Shown here: positions 1-11,567 of the stretch, one piece after another | Numbering within the stretch: position 1 is the stretch's first letter | Layout: the number at the start of each line of letters is the position of its first letter | Source: Nomia melanderi | Lineage: Eukaryota; Arthropoda; Insecta; Hymenoptera; Halictidae | Assembly (NCBI RefSeq): GCF_051020985.1 | Contig: NC_135002.1 | Location: 2,604,001 to 2,668,000 of the forward strand | Direction: 5' to 3' | DNA: 64,000 bases | The notes under the pieces: model-generated | The model's input: the letters and a program-made list of their open reading frames with translations, nothing else | What the model was told of the DNA's origin: nothing | The model's database searches: none | Translations under genes and position numbers: made by a program

Positions 1-23
1 CGTAGTGAGACGAGGATACTCAC

Positions 24-3000
24 TCGAGTGCGAGACACTCGCGTATGCCAGCGCGAACTTCCGCGATATCGACCCCGGCGGAGTGACGTACGGCGGCGGT
101 GGACTGTCGGGCAGGCACGTCACGCGCCTCCGGGGCGGACCGAGGTCGACGTCGGCGTCCCCGTCGGCGTCGGTGTCCGCGTCGCCTTCCGCCTCGCCGC
201 TGCTGGTCGATGTCGGCACCGCTGCTCGGTTCCCACGGCTCGTGCTCGCCGACGAGTGACCACCCTCCAACCTGGAATCGTTTGACACGTTGAGTGAGGC
301 GCCGATTTTGCTGTACTTTCCGCTCAAGCAGCGCGAGAATTGCCTGAAAGTGCCATTCTATTTATTTCTCTTCCTTCTAATTATTCATTCTTGTGTTTAT
401 TACTCGCCTAAGACTGAAGAACGTTATTTAAAGTTTCTTTTTGTAAAAGTAGCAAAGTGACAAGGTCAGCTTCTGCATTGAAACGCTTGGCATTTTTCAA
501 CTGATTTGCAAAAACCGGTGGGACTCGAACGGTTAAGTTAGAGCATTCCGAGGGATTCGACTCATACGGGTACCGGAAATGGGAAGATTTCGTAGCAACG
601 AAGCGAGCAACGGATGACTCACGAGCATCCGCGTCCTGGAGAATTCGAGATGCACTGATCCCTGGCGTAGGTCCTCCTCTTCTTGCGGGCCAGGATTTCC
701 GACTCGAGGCCCATCTTGACCACCTCGTCGTATCCGGGCGGAGCCTCGTAGACCGGCGGGTCGTCGGACACCGCGATCTCGTCGATCCGCGCTCCGTCTG
801 CAATATCGAATACTGTCCAAAGTCGCGGTGAGAAGTCGACGAGGATCGCCGGTCAACACGCATCGTTTGCTCGTCCGCTATCGCCGGTAGTTAGCGAGTC
901 GTTCGACTTGTACGTAATCTGAACCGGTCGTTTCCCTACCTAACAGCTCGCTGATCGTTTGCAGCCTCGACTGCAGCTCCCTCTGTTGCCTCGCTCTAGC
1001 TCCCATCTTGTACAGCAGAACGATCAACGCCGAGATCAGGACGATCAGGCCCAGGCTGCTCGCGACGAACACCAGGGTGGCCGTCTTCAAGTCGGGATAC
1101 CGGTCGATCTTGGGGAAGTAGTAGTTCGCCTTGTTCGAGTTCCATTTCCGATCTCGCGGTTCCACTTCCCAGTCTACGGGAAGAAATCGGTTCAAGCTAC
1201 AGTAAAAACCGTTCGACGGACGTTCGACCGTTGGTATCTCGGAAATGGTACCTCGGAAACAGGTCGCCGGCTCGTCGCTGTCGTCTCCGCAGTGGTCGAA
1301 GCCGTCGCAGTTCAGCTGGTTGGGTATGCACCTGTGGTTCCGACAAAGGAAGTCCGATCCGGCGAAACAATCTGAAAAAGCACGATATTGTAGGAGTTAT
1401 TTTCATTTAAATCCCACGCGTTGCCGTGGCGAGGAATAGAAAGAAAGAATTAAAGTACTTTATTCTATTATAACTCGCTGACTCGCTAACTGTTACTAAT
1501 TCAAAACGTCCCACTCTGTGTCTCGCTCAAAAGACGCTCAACTGGGCACTTTTTTTTAATTCGATTTCTCTTGTGTGGGAGATGCCTGTACCAGAGATAT
1601 TTGGTCCTGTTTACCAGGATTTATCTAGAGAGTTTTAGAGTGCTATTGTGTCATGAGTGCTGAGATATGATTTTAGGTGGTTTCATGTGGTGTGGTATCA
1701 GGGTAAAACTTTCAAAAAACCTTATGTCTTGAGAGGTGTAGGAGGTGGATTGGGGTAGGGCGTTTAAGGAGGTTTTAGTCCGTCGCACTATGACCTCGCC
1801 CGCACGCACAAACCATTCATCCCATACTCAGTCATTTGAAAAAATCCTACATCAACGTTGGAAGTACTGGTATTCCACGATGCATCGATGGTACTCTTAC
1901 CAGTGTAGCTGAAGGCTGCGTAGGCGATCGCCAAATGAGACGAGGCACCGAACGTTCCTCGGAGGCTGACGTGGAAGCCGCTGGTAACCGGTGCTACGTG
2001 CTCCCTGTACCTCGGTGGCTGCACCTGACTCGCCGGGTGTCTCAGGATCTCCAGCGGCAGGAGCACCGAGGTTGGACCTTGCCTCACCACCAGCTCCGTG
2101 TTGCCGGCTGAAACCAGGGAATCCTCTTTGCACTCCGAGCAATTTCTGATGCGACCTCTAGGCAACTCCGAGTCATTTCTATTAACCAGTTAACTCTTCG
2201 ACGAGTATACACGTCGTAAAGCTTGACGTGATACTAATTCTTTCAGCGATGAATTCTTGATTTTTTCACATAAACTGCGTTCTCATCCTGCGCTCGACGA
2301 GTACACGCTCCATTGTTTCATTTTATTGGGCGCTGAACCAGAGGTTGTTCCAACTAAATTCCACAGTTAACTGGTTAAAATACTAAATATTCAACTTCAC
2401 AGTATTGCTGCGTCAAACCAAGTGACCGAGAGTCACCTCTCGAGCGCAAAGGGTTAGCTTCCATCAACTGCTCACCCATGTCCGCGAACGCGACGACTTT
2501 CAGGTACATGTGCGTCTTCGCGTGCAGGAAGTTCTTCGGCGGTCTGATCAGCCAGACGCAGTCGTACGTCTTCACACCCTCGCCGACCATGTCCATCATG
2601 GTGATGGCGCCGCCGAGGTTCTCCACGTAGCCGCCGCAGTCGGTGATCGGTTGCACGGACTTGTCGAAAGCGTGGCCGATCACGAACGAATAAAATGCCT
2701 TGTAGCCCAACCCGGTGCCGCCGTTCGCGTAGAACCGAATCAGCAGCGACGGGCCGGAGCTGACGATCACCGGTGGACGGAACCTCGCGCCGCTACTCAC
2801 GTCCAACCGTTGCCCGTTCCAATCGTAGAACTGCAACGTCGAACGTAGATCGTTGTGTTAATTGTCTTTGCAACTCTTTATTTTAATTAGTTGAATAACT
2901 TCTATTAACATTCTTCTTTATATACATGCATTCTCTCTCTCTCACATCCACACACACCTCATTCGCTCGGCCATACGCTCACTCAGGCGCGCTAATTTTG

Positions 3001-4647
3001 AACGGTCGACGGGTTGCAACGTCGGGACGCAAACGGTGGAGGAACGGTGTCCGCTTACCTCCATTATCGACACCGTCGCCAATTGGAAGTCGCTGAACAG
3101 CAGCCTGATGCGACAGGACGGCGCTTCGCTCGGGCAGGCGACCACGTACTCGAGGCCCAAGTCTCGAGGATATCGAGCGGGGAAGAACGGGGACGTCAAA
3201 ATACCACCGCCGGTTCCGTTCAGCCCTTTCGCCGTTAGACCCGTCGCTGTCGATTCCGTGCCCCTCAGGTGCAACCTGTTCCCTGGGAAACGAGACGCTT
3301 TAGCTCTTGCTGCTTCAACGGGTGAAGCTAAATTATATATCAATTACTTGAACAGTGGAAGAATAGAAACTACGTGCTGATCTCTTGGTGTTTGAGGAAT
3401 TGAATCATTTGTTTACGACTTAGAAACGAAACGCTTTAGCTCTCACTGCTTCAACAGATGAAGCTAAATTATATATCAATTACTCTAACAATAGAAAAAT
3501 AGAAAACTACGTGCTGATCTGTTGGTGTTCGAGTAATTGAATCAGTTTACGACTTAGGCTTCCAAATATGAAACTTTCATCTCGTCGAAATGTCGACATT
3601 CGTCCGCAAAGGGTTAAACGGTGTCAAACGATGCGCGCGCTTACTCTCCGCCGTGTATTCGAGCGTGAACGCATGCTTCCGCGACTGACTGTAGAGAAGA
3701 GTGATCGAGAGGGTCCTGGTGCTCGACCTGTATGTGATTGGCGCGTACAGGCCGCAGAACGGTGTTCCGGACACGTCCTCGTACGGTGGTTCCGAGATCC
3801 ATACGTAGTCGCATCTGAAACGGATCCACTGTGATCAAACCGGTCACGGTTACACGTTAAGTGCCACGAAAATCTTGACCGTTTTTCTGTAGAGTTATTC
3901 CTTTGTAGAAAGACAAGTAGACACAATTGTTAACTATTTGGCGTTGTAATCCTTGCATTACACTATTATCAATATAGTTACATTATTAAATATTTTCATT
4001 CTATATTGGTTATCTTGTTACTACTGTGACTGACATGGCGCTTAACGTGTTAAGTTCAACGGGTGGTCTTAAAGCATTTCTCATACTGAATTCAAATGTG
4101 CCATCCATTCTTCCTCATAGTCCTTGAGATAATTCGTTTCTCAATATTAAAAACTTGAGTTTCTTCTCAAAATTAATTTTCTCAAGAACTACTGATGGAG
4201 ACAAATGGATGGCAATAAATACCCGTAAACCTAGTGTTAAGACCATCCGTTAAGACTTCTGTAAAATCCTGTTGACCAGTGCAATTGCCAGTTAGGGGAC
4301 AGCCGAGACTACCTGCAGGGGCTGTCCATCGTGACGCTGCCATCGCCGCAGTGATGCGACAGAGTGATACTTTGGAAGGTGACGATGATCACGCAGGACG
4401 GACACGTAATCAACTCGAGGGAGCACTGAGCGTGAGAGCTGTTGTTCGCGTAAATCCGCGTGCCATCCTGCCTCGCTTCTGTCTTGGCGAACGAGACGTT
4501 CCTCGCGTACAGGATACCCTTTTCCCCGAGTTCCAGGTACAATCGACGTCCGTTATGCGCTCCGCAGATGTCTTCGTTGCGGACGACGTCGCCCTCGGTA
4601 TTCGCGACGACCAGCCACCATAGGATCACTGGAAGCGCTGTGAACAT
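24..4647 (-). CDS. CUB x3 / LDLa type I membrane protein with PPxY tail (3' end outside window)
   Basis: Exons in transcript order: 4647-4313, 3814-3645, 3282-3059, 2830-2476, 2155-1901, 1371-940, 797-623, 271-24; all GT-AG and phase-consistent. The start at 4647 opens a signal peptide (MFTALPVILWWLVVA). Three CUB-type domains follow: exons 1-2, exons 3-4, and late exon 4 plus exon 5. Next comes one LDL-receptor class A module with its acidic calcium cage (CDGFDHCGDDSDE), a membrane helix (LIVLISALIVLLYK) with basic stop-transfer residues, and a tail holding PPVY, PPGY and PPPY. The tail suggests binding of NEDD4-type WW ligases. The architecture resembles Neto, LEV-10 and LRP12, which act as co-receptors or receptor-clustering factors; orthology is not established. 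A TGA lies inside the donor after exon 7, so intron retention would end the protein there. The last exon ends in a strong donor at 23, so the gene continues to the left of the window. Confidence 0.8.
2183..2378. mobile_element. MITE-like element, TTAA-CCAGTTAACT termini, in CUB-gene intron
   Basis: About 196 bp beginning TTAACCAGTTAACT and ending AGTTAACTGGTTAA, so the ends are inverted copies flanked by TTAA. It lies in the intron between CUB-gene exons 2476-2830 and 1901-2155, only about 28 bp upstream (in transcript sense) of the acceptor. Similar ends occur near 41434 and 61303. No coding capacity is visible. Confidence 0.55.
2379..2457. repeat. piggyBac-type MITE fragment
   Basis: The right end reads CTCTCGAGCGCAAAGGGTTAG, matching the ...CTCGAGTGCAAAGGG-TTAA terminus of the family common between 40 and 63 kb. 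The interior (GTGACCGAGAGTCACCTC) matches the same family. The left end is missing. Confidence 0.55.
3299..3617. repeat. Duplicated MITE-related block in CUB-gene intron
   Basis: Two direct copies of about 125 bp (about 3299-3420 and 3427-3556) share the motif TTCAACRGRTGAAGCTAAAT and a conserved downstream part. The block ends with GTCCGCAAAGGGTTAA. The same motif and the CCCTTTGCGGACG end occur in the element at 62826-63054. Together they fill almost the whole intron 3283-3644, up to both flanking exons. Confidence 0.5.
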
Positions 4648-6517
4648 TGACCAACGTTAGTTTACTATATACAACCTTTATGCTACGACTCCCTAAGAAA
4701 TTTCTTTTTCCCCTTTTCTATTTTTTAACCCTTTGAACTCTAGGCTCCAATATTCCACCAGGAATAATATTAGATATTTTAATGAATCTTAAAGAAATTA
4801 CCCTGAAATTATTCAATTTTCCACTGAGAAGGATAATAGTAGAAGAAATGTTATAGCATTTCTGATTTTCGCTGGGAATACTATAAAAATTAGTTGCAGT
4901 TGCTGATAGATTACAAAGTAATCTGGAGTGCTAAGGGTTAATAGGTATAATCATATAGATACGTTTTAAATAATAATAAATTTGTCACAAAATAAGCATT
5001 ACTTCACTAAATTTGTATTAATTTTTTATTACAAATTTTGGGGCCTCCCTATATTTTAATAGCTATAATAATATAGACACGTTCTACATAATAACTTCAT
5101 AACGAAAGAAACATTACTTCACTAAATTTCTATCATTACATTACGATGTGAAATTTATTTATTCATAGATATTATGCAATAAATATTAATTTTTTATTCC
5201 AAATTTTGCCGCCTCCCCGGAGCTGCGTCAGCCAGGTTGGAAACCGCGGCTCTAACCGATCCGCACACGCACACGACTGTACAGCCACACACCATTCGAA
5301 CGCACTCTCCTCCGACACACGTTATTTCGTCGACCGTTTAATCCAAACGGGGATCGTTCGGCAGATATCAGTAACACTTACCGAATCGGAAGCGACGATA
5401 CATCTTCTTCCGTCGGAAGAAAATGTTCTTCTGTCTCTCGAGAAACCTATCGCGATTACGTGCATAATTTCATTAGTCGCAGCTCTGTTACGTACCTTCT
5501 TATCATGGTATAAAGCATTTTTATGGTATCCCGCGCGTTCAGTCTCCCCATCTTCGGACCGACGAACAGAAATTTTACGTAATTTTTGGCCCGCGTTCCT
5601 GTGCACCCTCCGACTCGTTGACGCGCGCACGTGTATCGATCGATCGGTCGATCTCGAGTAGATAGATCGTTTGACTCACTTCTTCTATTTACCACGACAG
5701 TTCCTCCGACGGATCGTACTATTAATTATAAACGAATTATCGTGTCACTGTTAATTCTCCGAGTCAAAATTTCAATCGATTTCGAGATTCCGCTCGTACC
5801 GGCGTTGCGATCACCGACGCAAATCGTAAATCGCAATTACACTCGAATCACAACGATGCGAATCACCATCGAACGTTCCCACTGGCGCGCCTGCGTACGA
5901 GCACGCTTTCGAATTGCGACATCACGTTCAACGGTGAAATCGTTACTTTTCGTACTGTTCATGAAAAATATTTAAAATATGACGTTCTATATTTTACAGT
6001 ATTTTTCAACCCCTTAACTATAGGCAACTCTCTGTGCTCCCGCGTCCAACATCCCTGTCATCACGTTGAACGTGACTTTAATGGTACGCATCATCACAAA
6101 TGGTGGTTTTTTATTTTTCTAGAAGTTTTCATGGTTTGGTTAGGTATCGCTTGTATTCGGAAACGTTTCTTTTTCGTGTTTTCATAAGGATAATGTGCGC
6201 AGTATCATTGCAGGATGAATTGCAACGTATCGAGAAACTTTGATGATCCGTTGTCCTCTGTCGGTTACCACGCGAACGACGAAATCATTGATCACGAACT
6301 AGGGAATTTTTGACAGGGATACACAGTGCTCTCGATGGATTTTGCCGTGGATGGCGCCAGGGATCTTTTTAGATATCGATATTGTATGGATAAGTTGAAT
6401 TCATTTTATAGGACTTTAATAATTCTCTGTTAGTTAAAAAGGAATATTTGGTTTTGATGGTTTTTTCTCTGTATAATGGGCTGATATGAATAATTTGATT
6501 TATTATACACCATGGAG
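4648..6517. other. Intergenic region between divergent CUB gene and Mlf
   Basis: This is the head-to-head interval of the two genes. It holds a MITE (4725-4941), AT-rich DNA to about 5200, and then a more CpG-rich stretch (5200-5900) that could include the CUB-gene promoter or 5' UTR. No coding exon could be supported. Confidence 0.5.
4725..4941. mobile_element. piggyBac-type MITE, subfamily A
   Basis: 217 bp from TTAACCCTTTGAACTC to GGAGTGCTAAGGGTTAA. Both ends show TTAA plus CCCTT-type terminal inverted repeats. The interior words GGCTCCAATATT and TTAGTTGCAGTTGCTGAT recur at 41000, 43860, 44637, 50194, 51955 and 54639, defining one subfamily. There is no coding capacity, so mobilisation would need a transposase supplied elsewhere. 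Confidence 0.75.
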
Positions 6518-6550
6518 TATAAAAGCTTAAGAGTGGGCTCTCGTTTCAGC
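6518..6550 (+). promoter_or_regulatory. Core promoter of Mlf (TATA box and initiator)
   Basis: TATAAAAG at 6518-6525 is followed by TTTCAGC with its A at 6548, exactly 30 nt from the first T of the TATA box. This matches arthropod TATA/Inr spacing. The Mlf start codon is 276 nt downstream. It is inferred from motif spacing only. Confidence 0.5.
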
Positions 6551-6823
6551 TGGTGATCTTCGAACTGACGGAAAAAGGATAGGCTACTATGTATTCGTTT
6601 TGTTCGTGTTCGTTTTACGTTAGATAAACGGTGGTGCTAGACATTGTTGGATATTTGATGTACGTTTGCGTCCGATCCAGAAGTTTCCAGAGCATTTGCG
6701 AAGATAATTTCTCGATAAGAACCTAAATTTCGCTTCGCAAAGCATTATCAGTTCCCTCGATTCTGTTCTGTCGGTCGTAAGTTGTTCTCCGTAGAAACAG
6801 TGTCAGAGCAACTGTTTTCCAAA

Positions 6824-9800
6824 ATGCCCTTGTTCGGATCACTGATGGGTGATCTTGACGATGATCCTTTTTTTGGGTAAGTGGAACCGACTCATTGTAT
6901 TTGTACGAACGTTACATACACGATTAATAATTCTTTCGCGAATTATTATTTGTTTCTTGCGAAACGTATTTTCGAACTTCGCATTTACACAATTAATTGC
7001 AAAGGTCATATATATATTATAATTTATGAGGTAAGATTACGTTTCGAATAAAGTATCGTTGCCGAACGTTTGTTTGACGAGTTGCACGAATCGATGCAAT
7101 TTACGAAAATATTGGAATTGCGCGACACGTATGACAGCGTTATTGGAAGTTTCGATTGAAACATATTTTCGTCGACAAATATATTTATCGGTGAAAATAT
7201 TTTTGGGTAGGGTTAACCGCGGGATTTTGACAATTGAGGGATCAAAAATTTATTCAAACTTCAGACTCAATTTGTTTCCATAGTGATTCGTTTGTGTTTT
7301 GCATTTACTCAATTGACATGGTTTATTAAAATTAAACAAGTTATGGAGATTTTGCCGCAAGAAAACGAGATTTACTTAAATCTTCAATTTTTCATTGCAG
7401 ATCCCAAATGAGGTCCATGAGACAGATGAATGATATGATGAATTCATTGTTTAATGACCCATTTGGGATGATGGGTGCAAATGCTATTACAAACGGAGGA
7501 CATAGGGGTAGGAACCCTCAGAACAATCTTCAGATGACACCATTTGGATTTCCACCTATGCCATCGTTCAATATAAACAGAATCTTTACAGACTTCGTTA
7601 GTAACTTAATAGCCTTACATTATTGAAAATATAAAAAATGATTGAGAATATGAAACGTGAAGATATAGCAATTTTTTTGTTATATTTTAGGATAATATGG
7701 GACAAGGTGGAAATTGTCATTCGTTTACTTCAAGATCGGTAATGACTATGGGCAATGGTCCTGATGGTCGTCCACAGGTGTATCAAGAGACCACATCGAC
7801 AACAACTGCTCCTGGAGGTGTAAAGGAGACAAAGAAAACAGTTTCAGATTCTCGTACTGGAGTTAAAAAAATGGCTATTGGACATCATATTGGAGAGAGA
7901 GCGCATATTATGGAACGCGAACATAATGTTCGTAGTGGTGAACAGGAAGAACGTCAAGAGTTCATTAACCTTGATGAAGGTATTCTATTTTTGCATATAT
8001 TGCTAAGATATATTCTTTTTGAGAAAATCAAAATTGACTTATATATATTATTTTTTAGAGGAAGCAGAGAGTTTCAACAACGAATGGGAATCGCGCACTC
8101 GCAATGCAGCTGGCGCCATTACTAATTCTCATTATGGTGGCCATGGTCATAGAAGCCGTCCTGATCATAGACAACTTGCTCTGCCTGATCCATCAGGAAG
8201 GTGAGTCTACTAAACTTATAATCTATATTCTAAAGAAAATCTTTGGAAAGTATTCATTAAAGGTAGGGTACCTTTCCAAAAAGTTATGGATCAGTTTCAA
8301 TTATAGGAAAAGAAACAGAAATTAATTCATTTATATAATGTGGATGCATGCAGCATGCAACTATAAAATAAAGTACAAATTTTTCATTGGTGTCTATATA
8401 ATGCATATAAGTGTAGTACTGTTACATATTTTGGTAAAGTGATAGTGCGTTAAATATACATATGATAATAAAACGTAGACGTAAATTTGTAGAACATATA
8501 ACAAATATCACTTATACAGAAACATAACTGACAAATTCAAATTTATACAGTGGGTTTAAGAAATCCAGAAGGCGAACCAGTAAAAAAAAATGAAGGGAGA
8601 AACAGGATCACATCATGCTGTCACTTCTACCTCACTTCGTGCATTTCCTATCAAAATTTTGTATCAACCGTTAGAATAAAATCATGCATGACTTAATATT
8701 TATTTTCGTGTCTTTAAGTTCGGTATAGCATGTTCGATAGCTGTACTTGCATTATATTATTTTGTGATATTCACATTTTTCAAATAATAACGAAAACACT
8801 ACTGTCCTTTGAATTTATCGTTCATGTAACATTTCTTCATTTCCGCGTACATCATTATGGTAACAAATTATTAACCATTCCATAGTGAAATTGTACATGA
8901 AAAATTGAACGACAGTATCTTATGTTTAGTTGCATAAAAAGTCCAAATTATAAGAGGTATATAAATAAAACGAATATTACAATAAACCACATAACGTTGT
9001 ACTTGATTTTCTTCTTTTAATTTGCGTATTATCGATGTCTATAAAGGTTGCGCGATTTATAGAAGTTTCGATTCATTTCTCGCGGTTAGCTTTATTTTCT
9101 GTCGCTATTTGCCATTTCGTTTTCATAGTATTTATGCGCTTGTTATGTGCTTTCATAGTCGATACTCTAATTCTTCAAGATGGACACCTTCTTCCAGACG
9201 TAGTATTAGATCACCACCTACATCTAAAACGTACACTTCTCCTCATACCTTGAGGTAAGTTCTATACACGTTACTTTCCATAATAAATAGATTTTCAATC
9301 AACAGTTCAATGAATGTCCATGTGTTTATACATTAAAGGCGATAATGTATCCAACAAAATAATTTAAGTATACATTCATTCATAAAGTAATTTTCTATAT
9401 ATAAGAGTATGCAATTGTAATGTGGTACATAGTATATGGTATTGGTATATAGTAGCAAAAATATGGGCTTTACTTGCTGCATGATTAATTTATTCTTAAG
9501 TTTATTAGTATTGCGCTGTCTAGATCCCCTACTTCGCCTGGTACTTCATTCAAGAAATTCTGTTATATGTTTCTTCCCATGTCTACATCAGATACAGAGA
9601 AATTAATGGCTGTATTAATCAGATTTTTTTAATCATTTATCTTACGTTACTCGTAATGTGGCAAAAGACATTGGTATGGAATATACCATATTGTGTATTG
9701 CAGGTACAGCCGCAAATATAAATAAAGTAAAAGAATAGTACACAATGGTGACACTTTATGCAACGTAAGTACGTTGCGATCAATTCTACATTACTTTTAA

Positions 9801-10241
9801 TCAGCAGTGTAATTTTACTTATGCATCTTCTATGTAAATTAATTAGTTTTTAATCGTATTAAAAACTTGCAAAATACTTTTCAAATGTTGTTTACACATG
9901 GACTAATCACGTAACAACAGGGCAATATTTCTTTTATATTTGTTCGACTGCAAAGCAAATAAAACAAACTAATTCCCGACGGTAAACATGTTCACAGTTC
10001 TGACGTATCCGGTCGTAATAAGTCTGCTGCTTCGCCAGCTAAACCAGCAGCAATAACAGCAGCAGCAGCAGCAGCAGCAGCAACATCGGCAGCAACATCA
10101 GCAACAACAACATCAGCAGCAACAACAGCAGTAACAACATCAGCATCTACTGCAAATGCAACAGGAAATCGAAAACGTGAACATACGCCGGATATAAAAG
10201 TTAGCAAGAAGCGTCACGCAGTGTCAGATAATAATATTTAG
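6824..10241 (+). CDS. Mlf: Myeloid leukemia factor (MLF)
   Basis: Exons 6824-6876, 7401-7596, 7691-7979, 8059-8200, 9159-9254 and 9998-10241 join in frame to 339 aa. The N-terminus (MPLFGSLMGDLDDDPFF) and the Met-rich segment after it (RSMRQMNDMMNSLFNDPFG) are typical of MLF proteins. The central part carries the conserved HHIGERAHIMEREHN core. The last exon encodes an alanine run from GCA codons, then two basic clusters (NRKRE and SKKRH) that look like a nuclear localisation signal. In Drosophila, Mlf partners a DnaJ chaperone to stabilise the RUNX factor Lozenge in blood cells; a nuclear and cytoplasmic adaptor role is expected here. The family core is clear; the choice of last exon is less certain because a short alternative exists at 9704. 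Confidence 0.9.
9704..9725 (+). CDS. Mlf: Possible alternative last exon of Mlf
   Basis: A plausible acceptor (TTGTGTATTGCAG) ends at 9703. Joined to the phase-2 donor at 9254, it adds RYSRKYK and a stop at 9723-9725. This would give a short C-terminus lacking the Ala-rich and basic tail. Drosophila Mlf is known to make isoforms differing at the C-terminus, but use of this exon is inference. Confidence 0.35.
10049..10090. repeat. CAG/GCA trinucleotide run in Mlf last exon
   Basis: A near-perfect (GCA)n run is read in the alanine frame within the Mlf terminal exon. It is followed by more imperfect GCA/ACA codons to about 10160. Repeat length is likely polymorphic. Confidence 0.7.
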
Positions 10242-11567
10242 ATCTTCAAAAACCATTTAAATTATATTCTGATAATACTGCAGAACCTCGGTAAACTCGT
10301 TGTTTAAACTAATTTATTGGAAACAGTAAAAAAAATGATTCACTCTTTCTGATTTGTAAAACTAATATTTTATGTAAGCTTTTTTCATATATCTTATCAA
10401 TTTTAATAAATCAGAGTATCCTCTGATCGAGTGCCCGATCAACGATAAAATTTAAATCTTTAATTGATATATCATACATTCACGTTTACCGAAGTTCCAC
10501 TGCAATTATTTTCCATTTTACACATAGACCTACTATTTCTTAGCATCTATGTGGAAAGCATAAATATATGTAGAGATTCTGTGGAACAATGTTTAAGGAT
10601 GTAAGAAGTGAGTAACGATGGACAAAAAGTATATTACGTTGATTTTTAACGTGTATACAGATACATCATCAAAGGACTGTTAATTGATTATTGTTTTTCC
10701 GAAAGTTTAGTTTGTAAGTAATAATAACTGACTCGATAAAATATTTTGTTCGTAATTGAAACGATCGTTTAAAGTATTGCTTTTTAGGATCTGAAGTATT
10801 TTATCTTCATAGAGATCTTATTGTCTAAGATTAAGTTCAAACAAAATTCTTCTGATAGTCGTATTCTTTTTGGTACAAAAAAATATATTTAATCTTAGAA
10901 ATGTGTTCTTCAAGAGTGTACTCAACAATGCCAAGTATAAGAAGGAACATATTTTGGGGTAGTGTATTTATCAATAAATTAGTAACTACATGAAATTGTT
11001 TCCCTTGTCACTGTTCATTCAAATACAAAAGATAGATTTAGTATAATTTGGAACCCAGGCTTCATAGTAACAATAAAAAGATCTGAATAATATCAAATAT
11101 CCCTAATACAATAAACTTTCCCTGAAATTATATATAAGCATTAAACTAATTTAGCCTTATTTGGCACTGTTTTAATGGAAATATCTAATACCCAATAGCT
11201 TCTAATATTTCACTAAACACTAATAATAACATGTGCAAATGATAAAATAAAAACAATTTATATAATTGATACAAAGCATTTTTGAATGTTTAACAAATCA
11301 TTCTCGAACGATTGTAAACATACCCTTCAACATTTTTTATCGAACCATAAATTCAATGTTACTGCGCAAAATACAATATATTTTTATTTAAGATTTCTCT
11401 TAAAAATATTAAGCTCTATATAATAACAAGAATAAAATTAACTTTTACAGTACATAGTGATAAAGCATTAACACGGCAGTAAACAGAAAAAAGTAAGTAA
11501 GAGGAAAGCCGACAAAATAATGACATGTTTCATCTCGTTTACACCTCTCAGGGTGGATTGACGTCTG
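10242..11567. other. Convergent 3' region of Mlf and the NAT-like gene
   Basis: AT-rich, no coding signal. It should contain the 3' UTRs of both convergent genes; AATAAA words occur in it, but I cannot place the cleavage sites. Confidence 0.5.

Noticed and set aside
515..560. tRNA-like T-arm on the minus strand (GTTCGAGTCCC)
   Set aside because: No matching acceptor stem, anticodon arm or A box could be folded around it; it lies in a CUB-gene intron.
2156..2180. Acceptor at TTAATAG next to the MITE as the start of the CUB-gene exon
   Set aside because: It breaks the reading phase from the preceding donor; the acceptor CCTAGAG at 2157-2156 keeps frame (ADM-G-RIRNC).
5206..5661. 151-codon open frame on the plus strand between the CUB gene and Mlf
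   Set aside because: No recognisable domain, no splice or start context; lies in CpG-rich DNA where stop codons are sparse.
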